Assembly: GCA_017541325.1 (NCBI GenBank)
Contig: JAFXZI010000014.1
Location: 49,168-113,167 of the forward strand
Reading direction: 5' to 3'
Source: Bacilli bacterium
GTDB taxonomy: Bacteria; Bacillota_I; Bacilli_A; RF39; UBA660
DNA: 64,000 nt
A program made the translations under genes and the position numbers. Shown in pieces: positions 63,838-64,000 of the stretch (position 1 is the first letter of the stretch; every line of letters starts with the position of its first letter). Under the pieces are notes generated by a model that was given only the letters and a program-made list of their open reading frames with translations, had not been told where the DNA came from and did not search any database.

Positions 63838-64000
63838 CTACGTTCCTTCTTTCTCGTTCTTTAAATATTCTATTATTTCTTCGTCTTTCATTCCTTTTTT
63901 ATATAATTCTTTTACTTCTGTCATCTTTTCTACGAATTTTTTCTCTAATGGTGTTTGAAATCCTATAAATTTTACTCGTTCTATTTCTTCTTGATTTATC
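63838..64000 (-). CDS. C-terminal end of an unknown gene (continues beyond the right edge)
   Basis: The last 53 codons end at TAG 63838-63840 and are open to the window edge. The peptide is very charged and helical (FVEKMTEVKELYKKGM, DEEIIEYLKNEKEGT). Its close coupling to the LXG-like gene suggests a partner or chaperone in the same secretion cassette. Family not recognised. Confidence 0.6.
   Translation of the reverse strand, partial: INQEEIERVKFIGFQTPLEKKFVEKMTEVKELYKKGMKDEEIIEYLKNEKEGT

Overview
The window is a contiguous, very AT-rich chromosomal segment of a Gram-positive bacterium. Nearly every gene lies on the minus strand; only three protein genes are on the plus strand. UGA is a true stop here: several operon junctions are ATGA overlaps (MoxR/DUF58, TadB/TadC, the two VWA genes). 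This argues against the Mycoplasma/Spiroplasma code. Peptidoglycan genes (ddl, murF), T-box leaders, YqeH/YqeG, TmcAL, BspA-like repeats and compact junctions fit an uncultured, small-genome gut Bacilli/RF39-like or Erysipelotrichia-like lineage. That placement is inference. I see no insertion sequence, prophage, CRISPR array or rRNA gene.

Layout, left to right (transcription mostly right to left). 1-9 kb: truncated pilin-like BspA repeat protein, YitT, PRPP synthetase behind a possible attenuator, a polysaccharide flippase, an acyl-CoA synthetase, an unknown protein and YebC. 9-14 kb: a reduced Tad operon (two TadE/TadG-like proteins, TadZ, TadA, TadB, TadC). 14-20 kb: cell-wall operon (alpha/beta hydrolase, membrane-anchored MurF, Ddl, unknown), then yqeG-yqeH. 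20-25 kb: cadherin-like surface protein, patatin, proS with a proline T-box. 25-30 kb: small genes including DUF1810, PAP2, DUF4186, a transglutaminase-like protein and RadC, then tmcAL on the plus strand. 30-43 kb: a 1048-residue pilin-like Ig-repeat protein, pyk, aspS-hisS with a T-box carrying overlapping Asp/His codons, greA, SPFH/NfeD, gltX and a membrane-anchored glycosidase-like fusion. 43-50 kb: DAHP synthase, a low-complexity surface protein, a GNAT, a 1149-residue protein with a polymerase-beta-type nucleotidyltransferase end, and tRNA-Ile, tRNA-Asn, tRNA-Glu. 50-54 kb: fmt and a VirB6/TrbL-like membrane protein. 54-62 kb: a Bat-type operon (MoxR, DUF58, two VWA proteins, TPR), LemA and two DUF3137 proteins. 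62-64 kb: a type VII secretion cassette with two WXG100-like proteins, an LXG-like protein and the end of another gene.

The coherent theme is the cell surface. The window encodes a Tad-type machine, two very large prepilin-like adhesins, beta-sandwich surface proteins, conjugation-like membrane proteins fused to unrelated extracellular domains, and T7SS substrates. Gene control is compact: strong Shine-Dalgarno sites, -10 boxes usually 15-22 bases before the start codon, and terminators that often abut the next promoter. Least familiar are the 1149-residue nucleotidyltransferase protein, the VirB2-like/glycosidase fusion, the beta-propeller/VirB6-like protein, the prs leader, and an A51-C63 mismatch shared by two neighbouring tRNAs.
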